Part shown: in pieces, positions 43,291 to 52,016 of the stretch
Numbering within the stretch: position 1 is the stretch's first letter
How the letters are laid out: the number at the start of each line of letters is the position of its first letter
Source of the DNA: Thalassolituus sp. UBA1087
Lineage (GTDB): Bacteria > Pseudomonadota > Gammaproteobacteria > Pseudomonadales > Oceanobacteraceae
Length of the DNA stretch: 64,000 bases
Direction: 5' to 3'
Assembly (NCBI GenBank): GCA_002314145.1
Contig: DCCG01000042.1
Coordinates: forward strand, 189,047 to 253,046
Made by a program: the position numbers and the translations under genes
The notes under the pieces: model-generated
Told to the model about the DNA's origin: nothing
Seen by the model: the letters and a program-made list of their open reading frames with translations, nothing else
The model's database searches: none

Positions 43291-43740
43291 TCAGGGATGC
43301 TCGGTAATCACAGACAAAGGGTAACGTTTGCCCTGGAGATAATCTTCTGCACAGGTCAGCACCATGGCGCTGCGCAGTGCATTGCTTGCACGGAGTTCAT
43401 CGATGGTCATCCAGACCGGACCAATAATGCCGTCATCCAGCGTGGCGTCGGGGTCAAAGCGCAGCGCCCGGCCAAACAGGCAATAACGGTGATAAGTGAC
43501 GCCATTGGCAGGTGAGGTGTAAATATACAGACCGACCAGGCCTTCCGGCTCTACATGCCAGCCGGTTTCTTCCAGCGTCTCACGCACTGCGGCTTCGACA
43601 ACGGTTTCACCCGCTTCCATATGTCCGGCCGGTTGGTTAATAACCTGCTCGCCGAGCGCAATCTCTTCGACCATCAGGAATTTACCTTCCTGTTCAACGA
43701 TGGTGGCGACCGTTGCATGGGGTGTCCAGCGCTCGTTCAT
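43291..43740 (-). CDS. nudJ: Nudix hydrolase NudJ
   Basis: A 149-residue Nudix enzyme, similar in size to E. coli NudJ, which removes phosphate from HMP-PP, a thiamine precursor, and from nucleotides. The Nudix box is GHMEAGETVVEAAVRETLEETGW, matching GX5EX7REUXEEXGU. The N-terminal HATVATIVEQEGKFLMVEE and the LYIYTSPANGVTYHRYCLFG stretch are NudJ-like. It leads the nudJ-mnmA-hflD operon. Confidence 0.93.
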   Translation of the reverse strand: MNERWTPHATVATIVEQEGKFLMVEEIALGEQVINQPAGHMEAGETVVEAAVRETLEETGWHVEPEGLVGLYIYTSPANGVTYHRYCLFGRALRFDPDATLDDGIIGPVWMTIDELRASNALRSAMVLTCAEDYLQGKRYPLSVITEHP

Positions 43741-43806
43741 AACAAATCCCGTAAAATTAAGCGGCCGATTCTACCTGAAACGCCGGGGGAGGCTCAAACC
43801 ATGCGC

Positions 43807-44439
43807 TTACTTTCGTCGTTTGCCAGGTTTGCCGGCAACCGGGCGTTTGCCCGCTGAGGGCCTGCTGCCCGGATGTCTGTCTTTCTTCGGCTGTGGCAGG
43901 TTGACGGTCTGGCGCTGATATTCACCGGGCTGCAGATTATCCAGTTGCCACGGGCCGATGGCTGCCCGGATGAGTCGCAGAGTCGGAAAGCCTATGTGTG
44001 CGGTCATCCGCCGGACCTGACGGTTACGGCCCTCGCTGATGCGGATCTCCAGCCAGGTAGTGACGTCATTGTCCCGCTGACGGATCGGTGGGTTGCGTGG
44101 CCAGATATCCGGAGCCGGAATAATACGGACTTTTGCCGGGCGGGTGGGGCCATCGTTCAGTGTGACCCCTTGTCGCAGCGCATTCAGGTCCGCTTCCGAT
44201 GGTGCGCCTTCGGTCTGCACCCAGTAGGTCTTTTCCATTTTGTGTCTGGGGTCAGCAATCTGTGCCTGCAGGCGGCCGTCATCGGTGAGCAACAGAAGCC
44301 CTTCAGAATCATAGTCCAGGCGGCCTGCGGGATAGACGTCGGGCAGGTCAATAAATGCCTTTAACGTGCATCGTCCGGCAGAATCGCTAAACTGGGACAG
44401 GACGTTGAAAGGCTTGTTCAGAAGGATGAGAGTGGCCAT
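43807..44439 (-). CDS. rluE: 23S rRNA pseudouridine synthase RluE
   Basis: A 210-residue RsuA/RluB/E/F-type synthase. ILLNKPFNVLSQF starts the domain, the catalytic aspartate is in PAGRLDYDSEGLLLLTDDG, and SEGRNRQVRRMTAHIGFPTLRLIR is the conserved C-terminal motif. The lack of an S4 domain and the QFSD start point to RluE. The tail (last ~30 residues) is Lys/Arg/Pro-rich. I chose ATG 44439; a GTG at 44451 would add four residues and neither has a clear ribosome site. It is divergent from icd. Confidence 0.9.
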   Translation of the reverse strand: MATLILLNKPFNVLSQFSDSAGRCTLKAFIDLPDVYPAGRLDYDSEGLLLLTDDGRLQAQIADPRHKMEKTYWVQTEGAPSEADLNALRQGVTLNDGPTRPAKVRIIPAPDIWPRNPPIRQRDNDVTTWLEIRISEGRNRQVRRMTAHIGFPTLRLIRAAIGPWQLDNLQPGEYQRQTVNLPQPKKDRHPGSRPSAGKRPVAGKPGKRRK

Positions 44440-44497
44440 CAGAATGTTCACAAGGTTCTGTAAGAAAACTACTTATTCTTTGGTCTAGCTTGCATTT

Positions 44498-44516
44498 TTT
44501 GTAGAAAAACTACAAA
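44498..44516. promoter_or_regulatory. Palindromic operator candidate in the icd upstream region
   Basis: TTTGTAG-aaaaa-CTACAAA has 7-base perfect arms. A related copy, GTAAGAAAACTAC, lies about 40 bases upstream at 44460-44472. The TTGTAG-n5-CTACAA form resembles sites of RpiR-family regulators (HexR/RccR), which control central carbon genes. The regulator is inferred, not shown. Confidence 0.5.
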
Positions 44517-44707
44517 TTAGCGCCCGGGCCTGACTGGCCGCCGGACACCATCCGGCCCGTATTTATCTCATATGACGGCAATCTTCCCCTGGCTAAGCGC
44601 CAGACGGAATCCGAACAGCGAGTGCGCAGCTAATCAGTTTATCCGGCCAAAAGCCAGTACTGCTGCGCCTCAGGCGATACAGCAACCAGTACCTCACAGG
44701 AGTAAAC

Positions 44708-46942
44708 ATGTCGACTGATACCCCTAAGATTATTTATACGGAGACTGATGAAGCCCCGGCTCTGGCCACATACTCTCTGCTTCCGATCGTCAGAGCGTTT
44801 ACTCAACCGGCTGGTATTGCCGTTGAAACCCGCGATATTTCTCTCGCCGCCCGTATCCTGGCTACCTTCCCGGACTATCTGAACGAAGATCAGCGTCAGT
44901 CCGACGATCTGGCCGAGCTGGGCCAGCTGGCTAACCGTCCGGAAGCCAATATTATCAAGCTGCCAAACATCAGTGCTTCCATTCCACAGCTTGCCGAAGC
45001 CATCAAAGAGTTGCAGGAAAAAGGTTTCGCAGTTCCGGATTATCCATACGAACCGAAAGACGATAAAGAAAAAGAAATCCGTACCCGTTACGACAAAATC
45101 AAAGGCAGTGCGGTTAACCCTGTGCTGCGTGAAGGTAACTCTGACCGCCGGGCGCCGTCTTCGGTGAAAGAATTCGCCCGCAAAAACCCGCACAGCATGG
45201 GTGAGTGGAGCAAAGATTCCAAAACCCACGTGGCTCATATGGAAGCCGGTGACTTCTACGGCAGTGAAAAGTCTCTGACCGTTAATGAAGATTCCGATGT
45301 GCGTATCGAATTTGTCGCCGATGACGGAACGGTTTCTGTGCTGAAAGAAAAAACAGCTCTGCGTGCCGGTGAAGTCATCGACGCCTCCGTGATGAGCTGC
45401 TCCGCGCTGGAAGCTTTCTATGCCAAAGAAATTGCTGCCGCGAAAGAAGAGGGCGTACTGCTGTCCCTGCATCTGAAAGCCACCATGATGAAGGTGTCAG
45501 ATCCTGTTATTTTTGGTCATGCAGTGAAGGTGTTCTTCAAAGATCTGTTCACCAAGTATGCTGAGACTTTCGAAAAACTGGGTGTCAACGTTAACAATGG
45601 TTTTGGCGATGTTCTGGCTAAAATCAAAACTCTGCCTGACGCCGAGCGTGAAGCCATTGAGGCGGATATCAAAGCGGCTTATGACAATGGTCCTGAGCTG
45701 GCAATGGTGGATTCCGATAAAGGCATCACCAACCTGAATGTGCCGAACGATGTGATTGTCGATGCCTCCATGCCGGCCATGATCCGTTCTTCCGGTCAGA
45801 TGTGGGGCCCGGACGGCGCTCAGCACGATACCAAAGCCATGATTCCGGACCGCTGCTACGCCGGCGTGTATCAGGAGACCATCGACTTCTGCCGTGAAAA
45901 CGGTGCGTTCGATCCGACCACAATGGGCACCGTGCCGAATGTGGGCCTGATGGCGCAGAAAGCTGAAGAATACGGCTCGCATGACAAAACCTTTGAAATC
46001 AAGGGTAAAGGTAAAGTCCGCGTACTGGATGCTAATGGTCAGCCGCTGCTGGAGCATGACGTGGATAAAGGCGACATCTGGCGTATGTGTCAGGCCAAAG
46101 ACGCCCCGATCCAGGATTGGGTGAAACTGGCCGTAACCCGTGCCCGTCTGACCGCGACGCCGGCGATCTTCTGGCTGGATAAGAACCGTGCGCACGATGC
46201 ACAGCTGATCGCCAAAGTGGAAAAATACCTTAAAGATCACGACACCGATGGTCTGGATATCAGCATTCTGCCGCCGGTTGAAGCAACCCGTGTGACGCTG
46301 AAACGTCTGAAAGAAGGTAAAGATACCATTTCTGTGACCGGTAACGTTCTGCGTGACTACCTGACTGACCTGTTCCCGATTCTGGAGTTGGGTACCAGTG
46401 CCAAGATGCTGTCCATCGTTCCTCTGATGGCCGGTGGCGGCCTGTTTGAAACCGGTGCCGGCGGCTCTGCGCCTAAGCATGTGCAGCAGCTGATCGAAGA
46501 GAATCACCTGCGCTGGGATTCCCTGGGTGAGTTTATGGCGCTGTCAGCTTCGCTGGAGCACCTGGCTCAGGCGACCAATAATGACCGCGCCCAGATTCTG
46601 GCCGATACGCTGGATTCTGCCGTCGGGAAAATTCTCGACCACAATAAGTCACCTTCCCGTAAGAAAGGGGAGATTGATAACCGCGGCAGTCATTTCTATC
46701 TGGGCCTTTACTGGGCGCAGGCACTGGCAGAGCAGAACAAAGATACTGATCTGAAAGTCTGTTTCGCCAAGCTGTACAATAAGCTGTCGGAAAACCGCTC
46801 TAAAATCGTTGAAGAGCTGGGTGCCGTGCAGGGCAAATCCGTTGATATCGGTGGTTACTACCGCCCGAATGGTGAGCTGGTCACTAAGGTGATGCGTCCG
46901 AGTGCGACACTGAACGACGCCATTGATAACCACTCCTGCTGA
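44708..46942 (+). CDS. icd: Monomeric NADP-dependent isocitrate dehydrogenase
   Basis: Oxidises isocitrate to 2-oxoglutarate in the TCA cycle. The 744-residue length is that of the monomeric IDH type (Azotobacter, Corynebacterium, Pseudomonas Idh), not the ~417-residue dimeric type. The chain runs from IIYTETDEAPALATYSLLPI through NPVLREGNSDRRAPSSVKEF (substrate-binding Asn, Ser and Arg) to KNPHSMGEW and SAPKHVQQL. A ribosome site AGGAG lies 5 bases before ATG. A 268-base region with a palindrome precedes it, and a terminator follows. Confidence 0.96.
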   Translation: MSTDTPKIIYTETDEAPALATYSLLPIVRAFTQPAGIAVETRDISLAARILATFPDYLNEDQRQSDDLAELGQLANRPEANIIKLPNISASIPQLAEAIKELQEKGFAVPDYPYEPKDDKEKEIRTRYDKIKGSAVNPVLREGNSDRRAPSSVKEFARKNPHSMGEWSKDSKTHVAHMEAGDFYGSEKSLTVNEDSDVRIEFVADDGTVSVLKEKTALRAGEVIDASVMSCSALEAFYAKEIAAAKEEGVLLSLHLKATMMKVSDPVIFGHAVKVFFKDLFTKYAETFEKLGVNVNNGFGDVLAKIKTLPDAEREAIEADIKAAYDNGPELAMVDSDKGITNLNVPNDVIVDASMPAMIRSSGQMWGPDGAQHDTKAMIPDRCYAGVYQETIDFCRENGAFDPTTMGTVPNVGLMAQKAEEYGSHDKTFEIKGKGKVRVLDANGQPLLEHDVDKGDIWRMCQAKDAPIQDWVKLAVTRARLTATPAIFWLDKNRAHDAQLIAKVEKYLKDHDTDGLDISILPPVEATRVTLKRLKEGKDTISVTGNVLRDYLTDLFPILELGTSAKMLSIVPLMAGGGLFETGAGGSAPKHVQQLIEENHLRWDSLGEFMALSASLEHLAQATNNDRAQILADTLDSAVGKILDHNKSPSRKKGEIDNRGSHFYLGLYWAQALAEQNKDTDLKVCFAKLYNKLSENRSKIVEELGAVQGKSVDIGGYYRPNGELVTKVMRPSATLNDAIDNHSC

Positions 46943-46964
46943 GTTATCTTCCGCTATAAAACAG

Positions 46965-46993
46965 AAAAGCCGCACAATGTGCGGCTTTTTTTG
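46965..46993. terminator. Terminator between icd and cspD
   Basis: AAAAGCCGCACA-a-TGTGCGGCTTTTTTTG lies between convergent genes. Confidence 0.92.
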
Positions 46994-47083
46994 TTTCCGG
47001 ATTGGTGGCCGGACAAAAACAGACTGATCAGCGAACATCAGCAAAGTTTTTCTGATGACTGATTCTTTAGTACCAGAATCTGC

Positions 47084-47389
47084 TCAGGCGGTTTCAGTTT
47101 TGCTGTCCGTCTGGCGTGCTGCCACTGGCTCACCTTTACTTGCAGGGGATGCTTCCTTTGCTTCTGAAGGCTCACCTGTCTCCTGGTCAATAGTGCGGAT
47201 ATTGATGGCGTGCGTGCCTTTTTCGCTGGGTTTGGTATCAAACACCACGGTTTGCCCGGCTTTGAGGGTGCGGTAACCGTCCATCTCAATCATTGAATAA
47301 TGCGCAAACAGGTCTTCATTACTGTCGTCGGCAAGGATGAAACCGTAACCTTTTGCATTATTAAACCACTTTACTTTCCCTGTCTTCAT
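47084..47389 (-). CDS. cspD: CspD-like cold-shock domain protein
   Basis: A 101-residue single-stranded nucleic-acid-binding protein. The cold-shock domain (about residues 1-66) starts GKVKWFNNAKGYGFI (RNP1) and continues DLFAHYSMIEMDGYRTL (RNP2 region); a polar tail of ~35 residues follows. CspD is known as a growth-phase inhibitor of DNA replication in E. coli. I chose ATG 47389, with GGAGG 5 bases upstream; a GTG at 47401 would place that ribosome site inside the gene. It is divergent from clpS, as in Pseudomonas and E. coli. Confidence 0.88.
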   Translation of the reverse strand: MKTGKVKWFNNAKGYGFILADDSNEDLFAHYSMIEMDGYRTLKAGQTVVFDTKPSEKGTHAINIRTIDQETGEPSEAKEASPASKGEPVAARQTDSKTETA

Positions 47390-47587
47390 GACTGCCTCCA
47401 CTGCTGACCGGTTTTATAATAGAAATGGGTTCAGAACTGGTTAACATTCACACTACGCCGGGCTTCAGGGCTGGTCAAGTCCTGCTTAAATTCAGCATCA
47501 TTGGCAGGCTGATGTCGGGCAGTAACGCTAGTGGTAGAGTGCTATGGAGGGTATCATTCAGGGCAAATATGTCGAACTTGTCAGCTT

Positions 47588-47947
47588 ATGCATCAGATCC
47601 ATAAATCTAAACTAAACTTACAATCAGATGAGCAGAATCCCGGGGATGACAGTGGTGTTGCGCTGGAAACAGCCAAGCCGAAACTGAAAAAACCCGATAT
47701 GTATTACGTCATTATGATGAATGACGACTATACCCCCATGGAATTTGTGGTTGATGTTTTACAAAGATTCTTTAATAAAACACCTGAAGAGGCCACTCAG
47801 ATCATGTTGACCGTACACACCAAGGGCAGCGCGGTGTGCGCGATTTACACAAAGGATGTTGCTGAAACTAAAGCTGCTATGGTGAATCAATATGCCAGAG
47901 ACTCGCAACATCCGTTGATGTGTGAAATCTCGCCCGCAGAAGACTGA
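47588..47947 (+). CDS. clpS: ClpS adaptor protein
   Basis: The adaptor that gives ClpAP its N-degron substrates. The 119-residue protein has a flexible N-terminus and the core YYVIMMNDDYTPMEFVVDVL, including the N-end-residue pocket (Asn-Asp, Met), followed by VHTKGSAVCAIYTKDVAETKA. I chose ATG 47588 since the longer frame upstream to 47531 is not conserved. The ribosome site is weak. It is followed by clpA after 15 bases. Confidence 0.95.
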   Translation: MHQIHKSKLNLQSDEQNPGDDSGVALETAKPKLKKPDMYYVIMMNDDYTPMEFVVDVLQRFFNKTPEEATQIMLTVHTKGSAVCAIYTKDVAETKAAMVNQYARDSQHPLMCEISPAED

Positions 47948-47962
47948 GGCTTAGGAGGCGCT

Positions 47963-50221
47963 ATGCTGAACCGCGAACTGGAGCAGACCCTGAATGAAGC
48001 ATTCAAGGATGCCCGCACCAAACGTCATGAGTTCATGACGGTTGAACATCTGTTGCTCGCGTTGCTGGACAACGACGCGGCGGCGTCAGTGCTGGAAGCC
48101 TGTGGCGCAGAAATTATCAAGTTACGTAAAGACCTGCAGGAGTTTGTCGATTCCACGACACCACTGATTCCGGAAAGCGACGGTGAGCGCGAAACCCAGC
48201 CAACACTGGGCTTTCAGCGGGTGCTGCAGCGGGCTGTGTTCCATGTGCAGTCGTCCGGCAAATCGGAAGTGACCGGGGCTAATGTTCTGGTGGCTATTTT
48301 CTCCGAGCAGGAAAGCCAGGCGGTCTATTTCCTGAAACAGCAGAATATCGCCCGGATTGATGTGGTGAATTACATCTCTCATGGTATTTCCAAGGTGTCC
48401 GGTGAAGAAGAATCATCCGAACAGCTGGGTGAAGACATGGGTGAGGAAGCCGAAAGCGGTAATAAAAGCGCGCTCGAAGGCTATGCGACCAATCTGAATA
48501 AGATGGCCAGAGAGGGTAAAATTGACCCCTTGATCGGCCGTGAATACGAAGTTAACCGTCTGGTGCAGACGCTTGCCCGTCGCCGTAAGAATAACCCGCT
48601 GCTGGTAGGGGATTCCGGGGTTGGCAAAACAGCCATCGTTGAGGGGCTGGCGAAGCGTATCGTTGATCAGGAAGTACCGGACGTCATCCAGGATGCTGTG
48701 GTTTACAGTCTGGATATGGGCGCCTTACTGGCGGGCACCAAATACCGCGGTGATTTTGAAAAACGCTTTAAGGCTCTGCTGGCAGAACTTAAACGCCAGC
48801 CGCATGGCATTCTGTTTATCGATGAAATTCACACCATTATTGGTGCCGGTGCAGCATCCGGTGGCGTGATGGATGCCAGCAACCTGCTCAAGCCACTGCT
48901 GAGTTCCGGTGAAGTACGTTGCATTGGTTCAACCACCTTTACCGAGTTCCGCGGCATTTTTGAGAAAGACAGTGCGCTGACCCGTCGCTTCCAGAAAATC
49001 GATGTGGCTCAGCCATCCGTGGAAGATACCTATAAAATTCTCAAGGGTCTTAAAACGCGCTTTGAGGAGCACCATAACATCCGTTACACCGATAAAGCCC
49101 TGCGCGCGGCGGCAGAGCTGTCGGACCGTTACATCACCGACCGCAATATGCCGGATAAAGCCATTGATGTGATCGACGAAGTCGGTGCGCTGCAGCATCT
49201 GATGCCGCCAAGTAAGCGTAAGAAAGTCATCAACGTGGCTGAAGTGGAGCATGTGGTTGCCGGCATTGCCCGCATTCCGCCAAAAACCGTTTCCGCATCG
49301 GACAAAGAACTGCTGTTCAAGCTGGAAGACAAACTGCGCATGGTGGTATTTGGTCAGGATGAGGCGATTGATTCGCTGTCGACCGCGATCAAGATGTCCC
49401 GTGCCGGGCTGACGTCGCCGCAGAAACCGATTGGTTCTTTCCTGTTTGCCGGTCCGACCGGGGTTGGTAAAACTGAAGTATCAAAACAACTGGCGTCCGT
49501 CATGGGAATGGAACTGGTGCGTTTTGATATGTCGGAGTACATGGAGCGCCATACGGTTTCCCGTCTGATTGGTGCGCCTCCGGGTTATGTCGGTTACGAT
49601 CAGGGTGGCCTGTTAACGGAAGCCATCAATAAAAATCCGCATTGCGTACTGCTGCTGGATGAAATTGAAAAAGCGCACCCGGAAGTGTTCAACATTCTGC
49701 TGCAGGTCATGGACCATGGCACACTGACGGATAATAACGGGCGCAAAACGGATTTCCGTAATGTCATTCTGATCATGACAACCAACGCAGGCGCCGAGCA
49801 GATGAGCCGTTCCAGTATCGGCTTCACGCTGCAGGATCACAGTACCGATGGTGCTGAGGCGCTGAAGAAAACCTTCACCCCAGAGTTCCGTAACCGTATC
49901 GACAGCATCATTCAGTTTGAAGCGCTGAAACGCGATACCATTCTGCATGTGGTTGATAAGTTCCTCACCGAACTGCAGGCACAGCTGGACGACAAAGGTG
50001 TGGTACTCAATGTCGACGATGAAGCCCGTGCCTGGCTTGCCGAGCATGGCTATGACGCGCGCATGGGGGCACGGCCGATGGCTCGCCTGGTGCAGGAGAA
50101 AATCAAAAAACCACTGGCAGAGAAAATTCTGTTTGGTGAGCTTTCCCGCGGTGGGGAAGTGGATATTTCTGCTGAGGATGGAGAGTTGTCAATGTCTGTA
50201 GGGGAAGAAGTGCCGGCCTGA
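47963..50221 (+). CDS. clpA: ATP-dependent Clp protease ATP-binding subunit ClpA
   Basis: A 752-residue AAA+ unfoldase (E. coli ClpA is 758). The N domain begins MLNRELEQTLNEAFKDARTKRHEFMTVEHLLLALL. Walker A1 is GDSGVGKT (residues 216-223) and A2 is GPTGVGKT (497-504), with two Walker B motifs (LFIDEIHT, LLLDEIEKAH). The ClpP-docking IGFTLQ-type loop is visible near the second domain's end (SIGFTLQ). With clpS before it and bpt and aat nearby, the N-degron route is complete except for ClpP. GGAGG lies before ATG. Confidence 0.97.
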   Translation: MLNRELEQTLNEAFKDARTKRHEFMTVEHLLLALLDNDAAASVLEACGAEIIKLRKDLQEFVDSTTPLIPESDGERETQPTLGFQRVLQRAVFHVQSSGKSEVTGANVLVAIFSEQESQAVYFLKQQNIARIDVVNYISHGISKVSGEEESSEQLGEDMGEEAESGNKSALEGYATNLNKMAREGKIDPLIGREYEVNRLVQTLARRRKNNPLLVGDSGVGKTAIVEGLAKRIVDQEVPDVIQDAVVYSLDMGALLAGTKYRGDFEKRFKALLAELKRQPHGILFIDEIHTIIGAGAASGGVMDASNLLKPLLSSGEVRCIGSTTFTEFRGIFEKDSALTRRFQKIDVAQPSVEDTYKILKGLKTRFEEHHNIRYTDKALRAAAELSDRYITDRNMPDKAIDVIDEVGALQHLMPPSKRKKVINVAEVEHVVAGIARIPPKTVSASDKELLFKLEDKLRMVVFGQDEAIDSLSTAIKMSRAGLTSPQKPIGSFLFAGPTGVGKTEVSKQLASVMGMELVRFDMSEYMERHTVSRLIGAPPGYVGYDQGGLLTEAINKNPHCVLLLDEIEKAHPEVFNILLQVMDHGTLTDNNGRKTDFRNVILIMTTNAGAEQMSRSSIGFTLQDHSTDGAEALKKTFTPEFRNRIDSIIQFEALKRDTILHVVDKFLTELQAQLDDKGVVLNVDDEARAWLAEHGYDARMGARPMARLVQEKIKKPLAEKILFGELSRGGEVDISAEDGELSMSVGEEVPA

Positions 50222-50246
50222 AGGCGGCACTTCCTGCCAGATGACA

Positions 50247-50465
50247 TTAACGGGCGCGGTAAGTAATCCGGCCTTTGCTCAGATCGTAAGGCGTCAGTTC
50301 AACTTTCACTTTATCGCCGGTCAGGATGCGGATGTAGTTTTTACGCATCTTGCCTGAAATATGAGCGGTCACAACGTGGCCGTTTTCCAGTTTTACACGG
50401 AACATTGTGTTCGGAAGGGTATCAACTACTTCGCCTTCCATTTCAATAACATCATCTTTTGCCAT
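50247..50465 (-). CDS. infA: Translation initiation factor IF-1
   Basis: A 72-residue S1-like OB-fold protein of exact family length, starting MAKDDVIEMEGEVVDTLPN and containing TAHISGKMRKNYIRIL and DLSKGRITYR. It occupies the A site during initiation. It lies convergent to clpA with 25 bases between stops and no clear terminator. AGGTG lies upstream of its start. Confidence 0.97.
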   Translation of the reverse strand: MAKDDVIEMEGEVVDTLPNTMFRVKLENGHVVTAHISGKMRKNYIRILTGDKVKVELTPYDLSKGRITYRAR

Positions 50466-50574
50466 TCGTCACCTGTATATAGCTTGTACAACGCGGGCGC
50501 ATTCTGCCTGAAATTCACAAAAGAAGCAAAGTAAATGCCTGTTTCATCGGTGGGAATATGAAGCACGGCGGCAA

Positions 50575-51279
50575 TCAGGGCGACAAAAGTGTCCATTTGC
50601 CATCAATCAGCGCGTCCAGCGGTACGAACTTCCGCTTATAGGCCATTTTTTTACTTTCATGCACCAGATAGCCCAGATAGTTGTAGGGCAGGGCAAGGCC
50701 ATGGGCGAGATAATTAGCCTGTAAAATAAGCCAGGTTCCCAGAGAGCGATCCTGCTCATCGGGATCATAAAAGCTGTATACCGAAGACAGGCCATCTTCC
50801 AGCTGATCAAAAACCATGCAGGCGACCAGGCGACCATTCTTCCTGGCTTTAAGAAAAGCGGTGGTGCCGAAATCGCTGGCGAGGAAGTCGTCATACTGCT
50901 GTTCACTGGGTGGATACATATCACCATCCTGATGGCGTTCGCTGATGTAGCGTTCGTACAGGCGGTAAGTTTCTTCTGAGCTGTCAGGGCGGGTTACCTC
51001 GAGCGTCAGATCCCGGTTGCGGCGAAGGGTGCGTTTCTGGCTTCTGGAAGGCAGAAATTCGTTCACCCGGATGCGCACCGGCAGACAGGCATGACAGTCC
51101 GGGCAGGCCGGCCGGTACATCAGGCGGCCGCTGCGGCGAAAACCGTTGAGGCTGAGCAGGGTCAGCGTATGGCCATCCAGTTCGGCTCTGGGATCAACGT
51201 ACAGGCTGCGTGATTGCTGACCTTCGAGGTAACTGCAGCTGTGGGTTTCCGGCGGCTGAAACAACAGAATCTTATTCAT
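50575..51279 (-). CDS. bpt: Aspartate/glutamate leucyltransferase (Bpt)
   Basis: Adds leucine to proteins with N-terminal Asp or Glu, marking them for ClpS. The 234-residue product matches the family (~235). It carries the conserved N-terminal cysteines THSCSYL (Cys15) and CPDCHAC, and the YERYISERHQDGDMYPP and YNYLGYLV regions. I chose ATG 51279: GGAG lies just upstream and MNKILLFQPPETHSC is the family start; the open frame upstream to 51402 is inside aat. It overlaps the aat stop by 4 bases. Confidence 0.94.
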   Translation of the reverse strand: MNKILLFQPPETHSCSYLEGQQSRSLYVDPRAELDGHTLTLLSLNGFRRSGRLMYRPACPDCHACLPVRIRVNEFLPSRSQKRTLRRNRDLTLEVTRPDSSEETYRLYERYISERHQDGDMYPPSEQQYDDFLASDFGTTAFLKARKNGRLVACMVFDQLEDGLSSVYSFYDPDEQDRSLGTWLILQANYLAHGLALPYNYLGYLVHESKKMAYKRKFVPLDALIDGKWTLLSP

Positions 51280-51965
51280 GCCAGATCTCCGGCAATCTGT
51301 ACCGGCGGCGCCGTGACCGCGGCTTTGACGCGACGACTGAAATCCTCCCGTGTTGCTTCTTCGATGCCGAACTGCGCCAGGTGGCTGGTCTTCATCTGGC
51401 AATCAATCAGCTGCAGGCCGGCACGGAACAGTGCGGGTGCCGCGATAGCGAATGCAATTTTTGAGGCGTTATCCACCTGAGAAAACATAGATTCTCCAAA
51501 CAGGGCCTGGCCGGTCAGCAGACCGTAAAAACCGCCGCTGAGTCTGCCTTCATGCCAGTATTCCACACTCAGAGCGCGACCGGCTTTATGCAGACGTGTA
51601 TAGCTGTCGATCATATCATCACTGATCCAGGTGCCCGCTTCATGCTGTCGCGGCGCAGCGCAGGCGGTCATGACGTCGGTGAAAGCCAGGTTGGTGGTCA
51701 CCCGGTAATTCTGCCGTCTTATCGCTTTGCGAACTGAGCGCGGAATGCGGAAGGAATCCGGCGTTATAATGGCGCGTGGAGCAGGGGACCACCACAGGCG
51801 CACTTCATCAGGATCATTCCAGGGGAATATACCGCGCCTGTATGCCTGGTCCAGCCACACAGGGGTAACCCGGCCGCCGGCAGCCAGCAGGCCATTGGGG
51901 TCGTCCAGTGCTTTATGCGGCGGTGGAAATTGCGGGAACGATGCTTCATCCAGCCAGTCAATCAT
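51276..51965 (-). CDS. aat: Leucyl/phenylalanyl-tRNA-protein transferase
   Basis: Attaches Leu or Phe to proteins with N-terminal Lys or Arg. The 229-residue chain shows FPPPHKALDDPNGLLAAGG, YRRGIFPWND, WWSPAPRAII and SQVDNASKIAF, all typical of Aat. It is upstream of bpt and coupled to it. In Pseudomonas, trxB lies between aat and ftsK; here it is missing. It is divergent from ftsK, with the two 5' ends only about 50 bases apart or overlapping depending on the ftsK start. Confidence 0.95.
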   Translation of the reverse strand: MIDWLDEASFPQFPPPHKALDDPNGLLAAGGRVTPVWLDQAYRRGIFPWNDPDEVRLWWSPAPRAIITPDSFRIPRSVRKAIRRQNYRVTTNLAFTDVMTACAAPRQHEAGTWISDDMIDSYTRLHKAGRALSVEYWHEGRLSGGFYGLLTGQALFGESMFSQVDNASKIAFAIAAPALFRAGLQLIDCQMKTSHLAQFGIEEATREDFSRRVKAAVTAPPVQIAGDLA

Positions 51966-52016
51966 GATAAACCCGTGGTAGACTTCGCCTTTTCATCAGG
52001 GAATTGGAAACACATT

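Noticed and set aside
45497..46507. 336-codon open frame on the minus strand inside icd
   Set aside because: It lies fully antisense to a strongly conserved enzyme gene, has no recognisable domain and its composition (His/Arg/Phe-rich) is that of a shadow frame.
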